Of a DNA stretch of 9,128 nucleotides, positions 1 through 6,775 are shown one piece after another. The position numbers and the translations under genes are program-made. The DNA is from Bog-950 sp964620645 (GTDB lineage Bacteria > Bacteroidota > Bacteroidia > Chitinophagales > LD1). Where the stretch lies: contig CAZUHU010000156.1 in NCBI GenBank assembly GCA_964620645.1, positions 1-9,128 on the forward strand, in the 5' to 3' direction. The notes beneath the pieces were generated by a model. That model was not told the origin of the DNA and did no database searches. It saw only the letters and a list, made by a program, of their open reading frames with translations. Positions within the stretch are counted from its first letter, which is position 1, and each line of letters opens with the position of its first letter.

Positions 1-1583
1 CGCATACGGCCATGCACAATGCTTATCTGGTATTGTGGTTTAGGGAAAGCCCTCGAAATACTCTCGTAACCATCCATCAGGTGTTTAAGGTCCAGCGCTT
101 CGCTTTCCTCAATTAAAGGGTACACTATATAAACCTGCCGCCCCTTGGTAATTTCCTCCTTCAGGAAACCAAACACACGCATGCGGTCAGCATCGGTGCG
201 GTGCACGGTCCGTATCGGTTTACGGCCCGGCGGCAGTTCATCAATAACTGATACATCAAGGTCGCCATAAACGGTCATGGCCAACGTGCGGGGTATTGGC
301 GTGGCGGTCATCACCAACACATGGGGTGGCTTTTCGTTCTTGGTCCATAAGCGGGCACGCTGCGCCACACCAAAGCGGTGCTGCTCATCAATAATTACCA
401 TACCCAGGTTTTTGTAAACCACCTGGTCTTCAATTAAAGCGTGGGTGCCAATCAGTAAATCTATTTTTCCTTCTGCAAGATTTTCGAGTATGAACTTACG
501 CGCTTTACCCTTTACGCTACCGGTTAACAGGGCTACCTCCAGCCCCATGCCGCGCAGTAGTTCCAATATACCCTCGTAATGTTGGTTCGCTAAAATTTCG
601 GTGGGTGCCATCAGGCAGCTTTGAAAGCCGTTATCAATGGCCATAAGGGCGGTTAGTAAGGCAACAATCGTTTTACCGCTGCCCACATCGCCCTGCAGTA
701 AACGGTTCATTTGTTTTCCGCTTAGAGTGTCCTTCCTTATTTCTTTAAGTACCCGTTTTTGGGCGCCGGTTAACTCAAACTTAAGTTGCTGTTTATAAAA
801 GCGGTCGAAGTGATTATCAATTTTATCGAACACAAACCCTTTAGACACAGCAGCGCGTTTGGTTTTCACTTTCATTACCTGCAACTGTATAAGAAACAGT
901 TCTTCGAACTTTAAGCGGCGTTTAGCCTCGTGCAGGCTATTCTCACTTTTAGGGAAGTGGATATTGACCATAGCCTCGTAGCGTGATAGCAAACGATACT
1001 GCTGCAATAAATCTGCAGGCAGAATTTCAGGCACATCTCTTTCTTTAACCTGGTCAATAAGCGTTCGTGTAAGCCGGGTGATGCCACGGGTATCCAGGCC
1101 CTTTTTGCGGGCTTTTTCAGATGAAGAGTAAACCGGCTGCATGCCTTTACCACGTAATTCAACTTCATCTGGCACAGGCTCCACTTCGGGGTGGGCGATG
1201 TTATACTCACCATTAAACAGTGTAGGCTTACCGAAAACCAGGTACTCTACATTAGGTTTAAGTGTCTTTAATATCCAATCTATACTCTGGAACCAGATTA
1301 AATCCACTTCTCCGCTTTTATCGCGAAAGGTTGCTATTAACCGCCTGTGCTTTTTATCGCCCAGCTGCCTGAAACCTGTAAGCTTGCCTTTTAGCTGTAT
1401 AAATTGGGTAAGCGGGTTAAGGTCCTTAACCTGGTGCACCACGCTGCGGTCAACATATCTAAATGGATAATAATGCAATAAATCTCCAAAGGTGGCTACC
1501 TCCAGCTCGTTGCGAAGCAATTCGCCACGTTGCGGGCCAACACCCTTTAAATACTCTATGGGAGATTGAAGAAAACTTGCCAT
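1..1583 (-). CDS. recG: ATP-dependent DNA helicase RecG (partial, C-terminus beyond left edge)
   Basis: RecG is a double-stranded DNA translocase that remodels stalled replication forks and branch-migrates Holliday junctions. The frame opens at ATG 1583 and runs without a stop to the left edge, giving 527 residues of a protein usually near 700. The N-terminal part matches the RecG wedge/OB region: an N-terminal IEYLKGVGPQRG stretch, then an OB-like segment at about residues 75-125. Helicase motifs follow in order and in frame: Walker A GDVGSGKT (298-305), APTEILANQH (326-335), motif II DEQHRFG (399-405) and TATPIPRTLA (426-435). The visible part ends in HGRM, at the start of the second RecA-like domain, so the last motifs are not seen. 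No frameshift is apparent. It is the last gene of the leftward cluster visible here, 64 bases after gldD. The identification is very secure; completeness cannot be judged. Confidence 0.97.
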   Translation of the reverse strand, partial: MASFLQSPIEYLKGVGPQRGELLRNELEVATFGDLLHYYPFRYVDRSVVHQVKDLNPLTQFIQLKGKLTGFRQLGDKKHRRLIATFRDKSGEVDLIWFQSIDWILKTLKPNVEYLVFGKPTLFNGEYNIAHPEVEPVPDEVELRGKGMQPVYSSSEKARKKGLDTRGITRLTRTLIDQVKERDVPEILPADLLQQYRLLSRYEAMVNIHFPKSENSLHEAKRRLKFEELFLIQLQVMKVKTKRAAVSKGFVFDKIDNHFDRFYKQQLKFELTGAQKRVLKEIRKDTLSGKQMNRLLQGDVGSGKTIVALLTALMAIDNGFQSCLMAPTEILANQHYEGILELLRGMGLEVALLTGSVKGKARKFILENLAEGKIDLLIGTHALIEDQVVYKNLGMVIIDEQHRFGVAQRARLWTKNEKPPHVLVMTATPIPRTLAMTVYGDLDVSVIDELPPGRKPIRTVHRTDADRMRVFGFLKEEITKGRQVYIVYPLIEESEALDLKHLMDGYESISRAFPKPQYQISIVHGRM

Positions 1584-1596
1584 CTGATGTATAGCA

Positions 1597-1625
1597 CGAA
1601 TTTAAAAACATCTTCTGTAGCAATA
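1597..1625 (-). promoter_or_regulatory. Weak candidate promoter for recG
   Basis: Read on the minus strand, TATTG (1625-1621) is followed after 16 bases by TAAATTCG (1604-1597). This resembles the Bacteroidetes TTTG / TAnnTTTG pattern with mismatches in both boxes. Transcription would start only a few bases before the recG ATG. The gap to gldD is short, so read-through from upstream genes may be enough. This is low-confidence pattern matching. Confidence 0.25.
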
Positions 1626-1647
1626 TTTGCGGAAAGCAAGGTGGAAC

Positions 1648-2259
1648 CTACTTCCATTCAAACGTCTTCAGCATTTGTTTTAGGTCTTCTTTTACAAAGC
1701 TTACAACCGGGGCCATGCTATCGGTATTAGGCGGATTGTAGAAATATAAAGCCCCGCGCACATAGTGGCTGGTAGTATCGGTTAAGAAAAACTGAATGTT
1801 GCTGGCTGCATCGCCGCCAATATCATACAACACACCACCTATACCGTGTTCGTTCTCAATTTTTATCTCGTCAATGTAATCAGCCTTTTTGGTGTGCTTG
1901 TAGCTTAGTTTGTGGGCATCCTCCAAAAGGCGTTCGAGGTTGATGGTATCTGTTATATCCTTATAGGTAAAGTTGATGTTGCCGTTAAAATCGGGAAAGG
2001 AAATGTTTAACCAGCAGCGTTCGTCGGTTTTTTTACCGAGGTAAGTAGTGTCATAGTCCACGCGGGCATAAACCGGCTTTTGGAAACGGAAAGGACAATT
2101 GGGCGGATCGAACAATTCGTATTTGCGTTCAGGATAAACCACGCGCGGGTAAGCTTTGGGCTTAGCCGAGTAATCGCGATTGCAGGAGGTAAATAGCAGA
2201 GAGCAGAAAAAAACCGGTAAGAGCGCAATACTTAAAAAACGTTTAGGCGGGTGTTTCAT
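1648..2259 (-). CDS. gldD: Gliding motility lipoprotein GldD
   Basis: The 203-residue product begins with a lipoprotein signal: basic MKHPPKR, a hydrophobic stretch, then lipobox FTSC with the lipidated cysteine at residue 26. The mature part has the GldD hallmarks, including an early YPRVVYPERKYELFDPPNCPF stretch read in two pieces (about 38-57) and a GIGGVLYDIGGDAAS segment near 140-154. In Flavobacterium johnsoniae GldD is one of the lipoproteins needed for gliding and linked to the type IX secretion/gliding machinery. Homologs also occur in species that do not glide. Its ATG lies inside the end of gldE (17-base overlap), which suggests translational coupling and fits the conserved gldE-gldD pair. 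Membrane location is inferred from the lipobox. Whether this organism glides cannot be told from the window. Confidence 0.93.
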   Translation of the reverse strand: MKHPPKRFLSIALLPVFFCSLLFTSCNRDYSAKPKAYPRVVYPERKYELFDPPNCPFRFQKPVYARVDYDTTYLGKKTDERCWLNISFPDFNGNINFTYKDITDTINLERLLEDAHKLSYKHTKKADYIDEIKIENEHGIGGVLYDIGGDAASNIQFFLTDTTSHYVRGALYFYNPPNTDSMAPVVSFVKEDLKQMLKTFEWK

Positions 2260-3598
2260 TCGTAATTTTTACGCGTTCGATACGGTTATTGCTAACGTTG
2301 ATTATTGTAAACTTAAAGGTAGACTTCTTTATCTCATCGCCGTTCTTTGGCAGGCGGCCTGTAATCTCCAGCACCAACCCACCCAGCGTTTCGGCTTCTC
2401 CTTTTATATCATCAAAAACCGAAGAGTCAATATCCATCAACCGGCAAACGTCAATCAGCGAGGTTTTACCTTCAAATACAAAATTGCGGTCGTCCAGCTT
2501 TTTAAAATCTCCATCTCCGGTTTCGTCAAACTCATCCTTAATATCGCCCACCACCTCTTCAATAATATCTTCCAGCGTGATAATGCCGGAAGTGCCGCCA
2601 AACTCATCTACCACAATAGCAAGGTGTTTGCGGTTCTGCTGTATTTCGCGTAGCAGGTCATCAATCATTTTGCTCTCAGGCACAAAAAAAGGCTTGCGTA
2701 CCAGGCTCTGCCAGCCAAAACTTTCATCCTGGTTAAAGTGCTCCAGCAAATCCTTAATATTTAAAACGCCGATGATGGTATCTAAATTTTCCTGGTAAAC
2801 CGGAAAACGCGAATAGCCTACCTCTTTAACTTTATCCATTACCTGTTTAAAGTTAAGTTCATAGTCTATAGCAGCTACCTCGGTGCGGGGGCGCATTACC
2901 TGCTTTACAGTAGTGTTGCCAAAGTGCACAATACCCTTTAGCAATTTGGCATCCTGTTTCGATTCCTTTTTTTCTACCGTTATCTCAATGGCCTTGTTAA
3001 TCTCCTCGCGGTCTATTTCAGTGTTGTGCTTCTTAAGTCGTTTCTCAAGTACCTGGGTTGAACCAACCAACACATAGTTTACCGGTAAAAATATTTTAAC
3101 CAATACTGAAAATGCTCCCGACATAAAGCGGGCAATTTTCAGTTTGTTGTGGGTGGCAAACACTTTTGGGGTAGCCTCGCCAAAGAGTACCAGGAAAAAA
3201 GTAACGATTACTACGTTCCACAAAAAGTCAATCCAGAACTCAGAGATACCGATGGCTTCGGATAGCTCTTTAAAGTTGAACATTTGCCGGGTAACAAAGT
3301 AGGAGATGATAACTACACCGATGTTTACCAGCGTATTGCTTACCAGCATGGTTGAAAGCAGGTAGCGCGGCTTATCAAGCAAGCGGGCAACGCGCCTGTC
3401 AGTAGGGTTATCGCTATCGCCCAGGCTATCCACCTCCGGCTGCGTTAGGGAAAAGAATGCCACCTCGCTGGCGGACATAAGCGCCGAGCAAACTATAAGT
3501 AAAAGGATAACAAGATTGGCAATTAAAACCGCCGTGTTAGGCGGGTTAACCAAATTCAATAAAACCAAAAGTGGTGAATGCCCGGGATAACTGTCCAA
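2243..3598 (-). CDS. gldE: Gliding motility-associated protein GldE (CNNM/CBS/CorC-type membrane protein)
   Basis: The 451-residue protein has the hemolysin-C/CorC-like architecture. An N-terminal CNNM (DUF21) domain has hydrophobic segments near residues 22-42, 79-101, 122-140 and 158-178, with SASEVAFFSL (42-51) and GEATPK (140-145). A tandem CBS pair follows at about 224-345, including VMRPRTE and VDEFGGTSGI (330-339). The C-terminal CorC_HlyC domain is at about 365-445. Relatives act as magnesium or cobalt exporters. GldE itself is known for partly supporting GldD-dependent gliding, and its transport activity is unproven. The start is TTG at 3598. No ATG occurs before Met41, which already lies inside the first membrane segment, so TTG is the best choice. 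It follows ssb by 33 bases and overlaps gldD by 17. Confidence 0.93.
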   Translation of the reverse strand: MDSYPGHSPLLVLLNLVNPPNTAVLIANLVILLLIVCSALMSASEVAFFSLTQPEVDSLGDSDNPTDRRVARLLDKPRYLLSTMLVSNTLVNIGVVIISYFVTRQMFNFKELSEAIGISEFWIDFLWNVVIVTFFLVLFGEATPKVFATHNKLKIARFMSGAFSVLVKIFLPVNYVLVGSTQVLEKRLKKHNTEIDREEINKAIEITVEKKESKQDAKLLKGIVHFGNTTVKQVMRPRTEVAAIDYELNFKQVMDKVKEVGYSRFPVYQENLDTIIGVLNIKDLLEHFNQDESFGWQSLVRKPFFVPESKMIDDLLREIQQNRKHLAIVVDEFGGTSGIITLEDIIEEVVGDIKDEFDETGDGDFKKLDDRNFVFEGKTSLIDVCRLMDIDSSVFDDIKGEAETLGGLVLEITGRLPKNGDEIKKSTFKFTIINVSNNRIERVKITNETPA

Positions 3599-3631
3599 CG
3601 TACGTTAGTTTAATTTAAAAGGGCGATCGCA

Positions 3632-4084
3632 CTAAAACGGCAAATCGTCATCGGCCTGGCTGCTGTTGCCGGATGAAACCTGGTCGTTAACAGGCGAAGA
3701 ATACGAAGAACCGCCGCTTTCGTAACCACCACCGCTATTGCTGCTGCTGCCGTCGCCTTTTTTATCAAGCATGCGGAAAGTTTCTGCAATAATCTCGGTT
3801 ACATAACGCTTGTTTCCGTCTTTATCATCGTATGAGCGGGTGCGTATTTTACCTTCAACAAAAATGCTGCTGCCTTTTTTCAGGTACTTCTCAGCACGCT
3901 CTGCCATAAACTTGTTAGGCAGTTTAATGTTGTGCCAATCGGTTACTTCATTCCACTTACCTTCGCGGTCTTTATAAGATTCGGTTGTTGCTAAAGGAAA
4001 TTCAGCAATTGCGCTATCGTTCTGGAAATGCTTAATTACAGGATCTTTGCCTAAACGGCCAATAAGAAATACTTTGTTTACCAT
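3632..4084 (-). CDS. ssb: Single-stranded DNA-binding protein SSB
   Basis: This 150-residue protein coats single-stranded DNA during replication, recombination and repair. An OB fold occupies about residues 1-107, starting MVNKVFLIGRLGKDP and including the TDWHNI segment with Trp50 and the KGSSIFVEGKIRTRSY strand region (70-85). A low-complexity linker rich in Gly and Ser (about 110-143) leads to the acidic C-terminal tip DDDLPF, the docking peptide for partner proteins. RecG and several other repair enzymes are known SSB-tip partners in other bacteria, and recG lies four genes downstream in the same direction. The length is a little short of the E. coli protein because of a shorter linker. 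The start ATG is clear, 58 bases after mutY. Confidence 0.97.
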   Translation of the reverse strand: MVNKVFLIGRLGKDPVIKHFQNDSAIAEFPLATTESYKDREGKWNEVTDWHNIKLPNKFMAERAEKYLKKGSSIFVEGKIRTRSYDDKDGNKRYVTEIIAETFRMLDKKGDGSSSNSGGGYESGGSSYSSPVNDQVSSGNSSQADDDLPF

Positions 4085-4142
4085 GTTGCTGGAAATTGAT
4101 TTTGAATTAATCGGGGCCTTGCGGCGATTGTAAAACGAGTTT

Positions 4143-5204
4143 CTAAAGTAGCGAGTTTTGCTTCAAAAACAAATGAAGCGTTTGCGGAAATGCAAATTGC
4201 TTCAGGCTTTTCTTCTTAACAAACAGGGTATCACCCATGTTTATATTATGAATATTTGTGCCGCTTAACTGCACAAAATTGAAGTGTATTTTTTGGTGCG
4301 AAAGCATTTGTGTGCTTGCCGGCCAGCGCTTTACAATTTTTAAATCCTTAACACCGGTTAACTTTTGCAGCTCTTTAGGGGTAGGTTCCTTGATACTTTC
4401 AATCAGCGGTAGCTGGTACAGGTGCTGCCATATATCCTTTGCATTGCGCTGTTGAATAAGCACTTCCTTTTCGGTAGTTATCAGCAGGTAGTGGAAGTAG
4501 CGCTCCTTTATCTTTATTTTTTTGCCTTTAACCGGCAGGTCTTCAATCCGGTTATGCAAATAGGCTTTACAGCTTTTATTAAAAGGGCAGGTAGAACAAA
4601 GCGGATTTTTAGGCGTGCACACCGTAGCGCCGAAATCCATGATAGCCTGATTATAAGCGGCAGCCTTCTTTTTATCAATTAGTTCCTGTGCCAAAGCAGC
4701 AAACAGCTTTTTGCCTTCGGTTGTATCATAGGGTTTGTCAATACCAAAGTAACGGGCTAAAACGCGGATAACATTACCATCTACTACAGCTTGTGGTTGG
4801 TTGTATGCAAAAGATGCAATGGCCGCGGCGGTATATGCCCCTACACCTTTGAGTGCCAGTAGGCCTTCGTAATCGGCAGGAAATATTTCTTTTAGCTCAT
4901 GTGTTACATGTTTGGCAGTACTGTGCAAATTGCGGGCACGCGAGTAGTAGCCCAGGCCCTGCCAGGCGGCCATTACCTCATCCTGAGGAGCATCGGCTAA
5001 ATGCCTGACTGTTGGGAACAGCTTTATAAAGCGTTGATAATAAGGCAATCCCTGCTCAACCCGGGTTTGTTGCAGGATAATTTCAGAAAGCCATATAAAA
5101 TAGGGGTTTTTCTCCCCTTTCCATGGCATTTGCCTCTTGTTTTGGGCTTTATTCCACTTTAGAAGGGTGGGAGCAAAATTCAGTTTTAAAGTGCCAAAAT
5201 CCAT
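4143..5204 (-). CDS. mutY: A/G-specific adenine glycosylase MutY
   Basis: MutY removes adenine mispaired with 8-oxoguanine and so prevents G:C to T:A changes. The 353-residue protein has the full family layout. The catalytic Glu41 is in LSEIILQQT. The helix-hairpin-helix LKGVGAYTA (118-126) carries Tyr124. The VDGNV motif has Asp142 and Asn144. The iron-sulfur cluster cysteines are C196-X6-C203-X2-C206-X5-C212. A NUDIX-like C-terminal domain (about 235-345) recognises the oxidised guanine. Its FSH loop reads LSH (301-303), keeping the Ser and His but replacing the Phe. It appears to be the first gene of the leftward cluster, divergent from the HU gene across 137 bases. I did not find a convincing promoter for it. 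Confidence 0.97.
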   Translation of the reverse strand: MDFGTLKLNFAPTLLKWNKAQNKRQMPWKGEKNPYFIWLSEIILQQTRVEQGLPYYQRFIKLFPTVRHLADAPQDEVMAAWQGLGYYSRARNLHSTAKHVTHELKEIFPADYEGLLALKGVGAYTAAAIASFAYNQPQAVVDGNVIRVLARYFGIDKPYDTTEGKKLFAALAQELIDKKKAAAYNQAIMDFGATVCTPKNPLCSTCPFNKSCKAYLHNRIEDLPVKGKKIKIKERYFHYLLITTEKEVLIQQRNAKDIWQHLYQLPLIESIKEPTPKELQKLTGVKDLKIVKRWPASTQMLSHQKIHFNFVQLSGTNIHNINMGDTLFVKKKSLKQFAFPQTLHLFLKQNSLL

Positions 5205-5259
5205 TTTAAGGGTGTGGTAATAAGATTAAGAATCTATACCGAACAATTACGGCACATAT

Positions 5260-5288
5260 TTTGTTTTCTAAAATATTTCTTATATTTA
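5260..5288 (+). promoter_or_regulatory. Candidate Bacteroidetes-type promoter for the HU gene
   Basis: TTTG (5260-5263) is followed after 17 bases by TATATTTA (5281-5288), close to the TTTG / TAnnTTTG consensus of the Bacteroidetes primary sigma factor, with the last base differing. It lies in the divergent region between mutY and the HU gene and would leave an untranslated leader of roughly 45-50 bases. The region is AT-rich, so a chance match is possible. Confidence 0.45.
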
Positions 5289-5302
5289 TGGGGTTCATCC
5301 AG

Positions 5303-5317
5303 AATATAATGTATATT
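5303..5317. repeat. Short AT-rich palindrome in the HU leader
   Basis: AATATA and TATATT flank the three bases ATG, making a perfect 6-base inverted repeat just downstream of the proposed HU promoter. It could be an operator-like site or simply AT-rich sequence. No binding protein can be named. Confidence 0.3.
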
Positions 5318-5341
5318 GCTTAAGCCCAAAATCAATTAACC

Positions 5342-5650
5342 ATGAGAAAAGCAGACGTAGTTACAAAAGTATCCGATCTTACGGGTGTTCCTAAGGTGGA
5401 TGTGTTGGTTACCCTGGAAGCCTTCTTCCGGGAAGTTAAGAATTCGCTCAAAAACGGTGAAAACGTATATGTAAGGGGCTTTGGTAGTTTTATAACGAAA
5501 AAGAGAGCCCGTAAAATCGGTAGAATTATAAAGCGCAACGAGGCCATCGTAATACCGGAGCACTTTATCCCGGCTTTTAAGCCAGCCAAAACCTTTGTTG
5601 ACGCCATTAAAAAGGGGCGCAAGGGTGGCGATGAAAGCAAACCGGCCTAA
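5342..5650 (+). CDS. HU/IHF-family DNA-binding protein
   Basis: This 102-residue nucleoid protein belongs to the HU/IHF family, whose dimers bend DNA with two beta arms. The N-terminal helices (MRKADVVTKVSDLTGVPK onward) are followed by the signature RGFGSF (45-50), the arm region (about 52-76) and the C-terminal IPAFKPAKTF stretch (76-85). The usual RNPxTG arm tip, with its DNA-intercalating proline, is replaced by RIIKRNEA. Prolines appear instead at IPEH (71-74). I recall such arms from a Bacteroidetes HU subfamily. A basic, then acidic, tail (KKGRKGGDESKPA) extends beyond the usual ~90 residues. ATG 5342 gives a natural N-terminus. The gene heads the rightward cluster, 45 bases before the TPR gene. 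The family is certain; which HU paralog it is remains open. Confidence 0.93.
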   Translation: MRKADVVTKVSDLTGVPKVDVLVTLEAFFREVKNSLKNGENVYVRGFGSFITKKRARKIGRIIKRNEAIVIPEHFIPAFKPAKTFVDAIKKGRKGGDESKPA

Positions 5651-5680
5651 GCCTTATACTCTTAAGGACAAAAGGATTCT

Positions 5681-5688
5681 TATTTTCG
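5681..5688 (+). promoter_or_regulatory. Weak candidate -7 box before the TPR gene
   Basis: TATTTTCG differs by one base from TAnnTTTG and lies 7 bases before the ATG, which would give an almost leaderless transcript. No TTTG box is seen at the expected distance upstream, so co-transcription with the HU gene is at least as likely. Confidence 0.2.
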
Positions 5689-5695
5689 CGCCCTG

Positions 5696-6535
5696 ATGAG
5701 CCGCAACCAAATCATCGTTATTTCAGCCTGCCTAGTTGTATGTCTGGGTATTTACCTTTTTGCTGATACAGCTAAGCCTAAAGGCAGTGCGCCCGATTCG
5801 GGCCACCAGGGCAACATGCCCCCTCAAATGCCGCCCCAACAGGCTGCCGAGGCGTTGAATATTGAAGAGTACATCAACGGTTTAGAAAAGGCAACAACCG
5901 ATGCTACCGTAAAACAATCTATAGAAAGCCTTAAGGCCCAGCAGAATTATGCCGGCCTGGCCGACCTTTATACTAAACAGGATAAACCCCTTGCAGTAGC
6001 CTATTACCTGGTTAAGGCTGCCGAAAAGGAAAACAGCGTAAAGGCTTTTGTTAAGGCCGGCGATTACAGCGCCCAGTTAACACAAACCGCCCCCGACGAA
6101 AAAGCGCATAGATACCTGATGAACAATGTTATAGCCACCTACGAAAGGGCTGTAGAGTTGGATAGTAACGTGGTTGAAAATAAGCTAAGGCTGGCCGGCG
6201 CTTACATTGAGGGAAGCCAAAACCCTATGCAAGGCGTTGGTATACTGCGCAATATAGTAGCTAAGGATTCCAATAATGTGGACGCCCAATTAATGCTGGC
6301 CCGCTTTGGTATAGTTAGCGGACAGTACGATAAAGCCATTGCCCGTTTAGAAAAAGTGCTATATTTGCAGCCCCAAAATACAGAGGCCCTTTTATTAATG
6401 GCTCAGGCGTATGAAGATACAGGGTTAAAACCCAAGGCCATAGAGATGTTAGAAAGGTGCAAAAAGACCATAAAAGACGCTGAAGTGCTTCGGGAGATTG
6501 ACAATAAGATTCAGGATTTAAAGAAACAGAGTTAA
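5696..6535 (+). CDS. Membrane-anchored tetratricopeptide-repeat protein
   Basis: The product has 279 residues. A single hydrophobic segment at about residues 5-23 (IIVISACLVVCLGIYLFA) has no lipobox at its end, so it looks like a membrane anchor rather than a lipoprotein signal. A Pro/Gln/Met-rich linker follows (about 35-52, with the repeat MPPQ). The rest is helical, with TPR-like units near 140-173, 178-210 and 213-245 (for example ARLEKVLYLQPQNTEALLLMAQAYEDTG read in two parts, 215-242) and a capping helix near 246-276. TPRs serve as protein-protein scaffolds, and no catalytic motif is visible. I recognise it as a conserved Bacteroidetes protein usually found between an HU gene and rng, but its function is unknown to me. 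It ends 23 bases before the 29-residue basic protein gene, so the three are probably co-transcribed. Confidence 0.88.
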   Translation: MSRNQIIVISACLVVCLGIYLFADTAKPKGSAPDSGHQGNMPPQMPPQQAAEALNIEEYINGLEKATTDATVKQSIESLKAQQNYAGLADLYTKQDKPLAVAYYLVKAAEKENSVKAFVKAGDYSAQLTQTAPDEKAHRYLMNNVIATYERAVELDSNVVENKLRLAGAYIEGSQNPMQGVGILRNIVAKDSNNVDAQLMLARFGIVSGQYDKAIARLEKVLYLQPQNTEALLLMAQAYEDTGLKPKAIEMLERCKKTIKDAEVLREIDNKIQDLKKQS

Positions 6536-6558
6536 TTCATTCAACTAAAACAAGAGCT

Positions 6559-6648
6559 ATGCCTTGCGGAAAAAAAAGAAAACGTCATAAGATTGCGACT
6601 CACAAGCGCAAGAAGAGACTGAGAAAAAACCGTCATAAGAAGAAATAA
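6559..6648 (+). CDS. 29-residue basic protein, COX24/AURKAIP1-domain-like (probable small ribosome-associated protein)
   Basis: ATG 6559 to TAA 6648 encodes only 29 residues: MPCGKKRKRHKIATHKRKK followed by RLRKNRHKKK. About two thirds are Lys, Arg or His, with no acidic residue. The KKRKRHKIxTHKRKKRLRKNRHKKK pattern is one I recognise from Bacteroidetes proteins annotated with the COX24/AURKAIP1 C-terminal domain (formerly DUF1713). That domain is known from the mitochondrial small-subunit ribosomal protein mS38, so binding to ribosomal RNA is a reasonable inference but is not shown by the sequence alone. Position supports a real gene: it sits 23 bases after the TPR gene, ends 5 bases before a strong hairpin, and precedes rng. 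Standard gene callers with a length cutoff would miss it. Confidence 0.85.
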   Translation: MPCGKKRKRHKIATHKRKKRLRKNRHKKK

Positions 6649-6653
6649 TTATA

Positions 6654-6693
6654 AAGCTTAGTGCTGCGGCTGTTCTGCTGTGGCACTAAGTTT
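6654..6693 (+). terminator. Strong hairpin, probable terminator of the HU-TPR-small protein unit
   Basis: CTTAGTGC (6657-6664) pairs perfectly with GCACTAAG (6683-6690). Inside, TG/TG wobble pairs and CGGC/GCTG extend the stem around loop TGTTCT (6671-6676). Outside, AAG/TTT adds three weak pairs. The total is up to about 17 pairs, followed by TTTCTTC. The T-tract is imperfect, so partial read-through into rng is possible. It starts 5 bases after the small gene's stop codon. Confidence 0.7.
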
Positions 6694-6743
6694 CTTCATC
6701 CTTTCCTTTCCTACATCGGGCTTACCTTATAGTTTTTGAAAAC

Positions 6744-6775
6744 AGCCTGCCTTTGGCGGGCTCTAAATTTTTTTT
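6744..6775 (+). terminator. Hairpin plus eight T's directly abutting the rng start codon (terminator- or attenuator-like)
   Basis: AGCCTGCC (6744-6751) pairs with GGCGGGCT (6755-6762) through 8 pairs, including one G-T, around loop TTT. CTAAA follows, then T8 (6768-6775), and the next base is the G of the rng GTG. The shape is that of an intrinsic terminator, although the five-base spacer before the T-run is longer than ideal. Its position means it must either sit in the rng leader, stop incoming transcription, or shape the rng ribosome-binding region. No clean promoter is visible between the two hairpins; the nearest is TATAGTTTTTG at 6728-6738, which has an off spacing. Confidence 0.55.

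Noticed and set aside
2180..2798. Plus-strand open frames opposite gldD and gldE (157 and 169 codons)
   Set aside because: They are antisense to two clear family members and show Ser/Ile-rich low-complexity translations without domains.
3623..3630. GCGATCGC palindrome in the ssb-gldE gap, resembling the core of the cyanobacterial HIP1 repeat
   Set aside because: It is a single copy in a non-cyanobacterial context with no repeats elsewhere in the window, so it is probably chance.
4109..4129. Possible hairpin (AATCG...CGATT) in the mutY-ssb gap
   Set aside because: Only a 5-pair outer stem forms and the inner pairing needs a bulge; there is no T-tract on the transcribed strand.
5332..5640. 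Minus-strand open frames (102 and 75 codons) opposite the HU gene
   Set aside because: They are shadows of a certain HU gene, with no signal peptide, domain or neighbour support.
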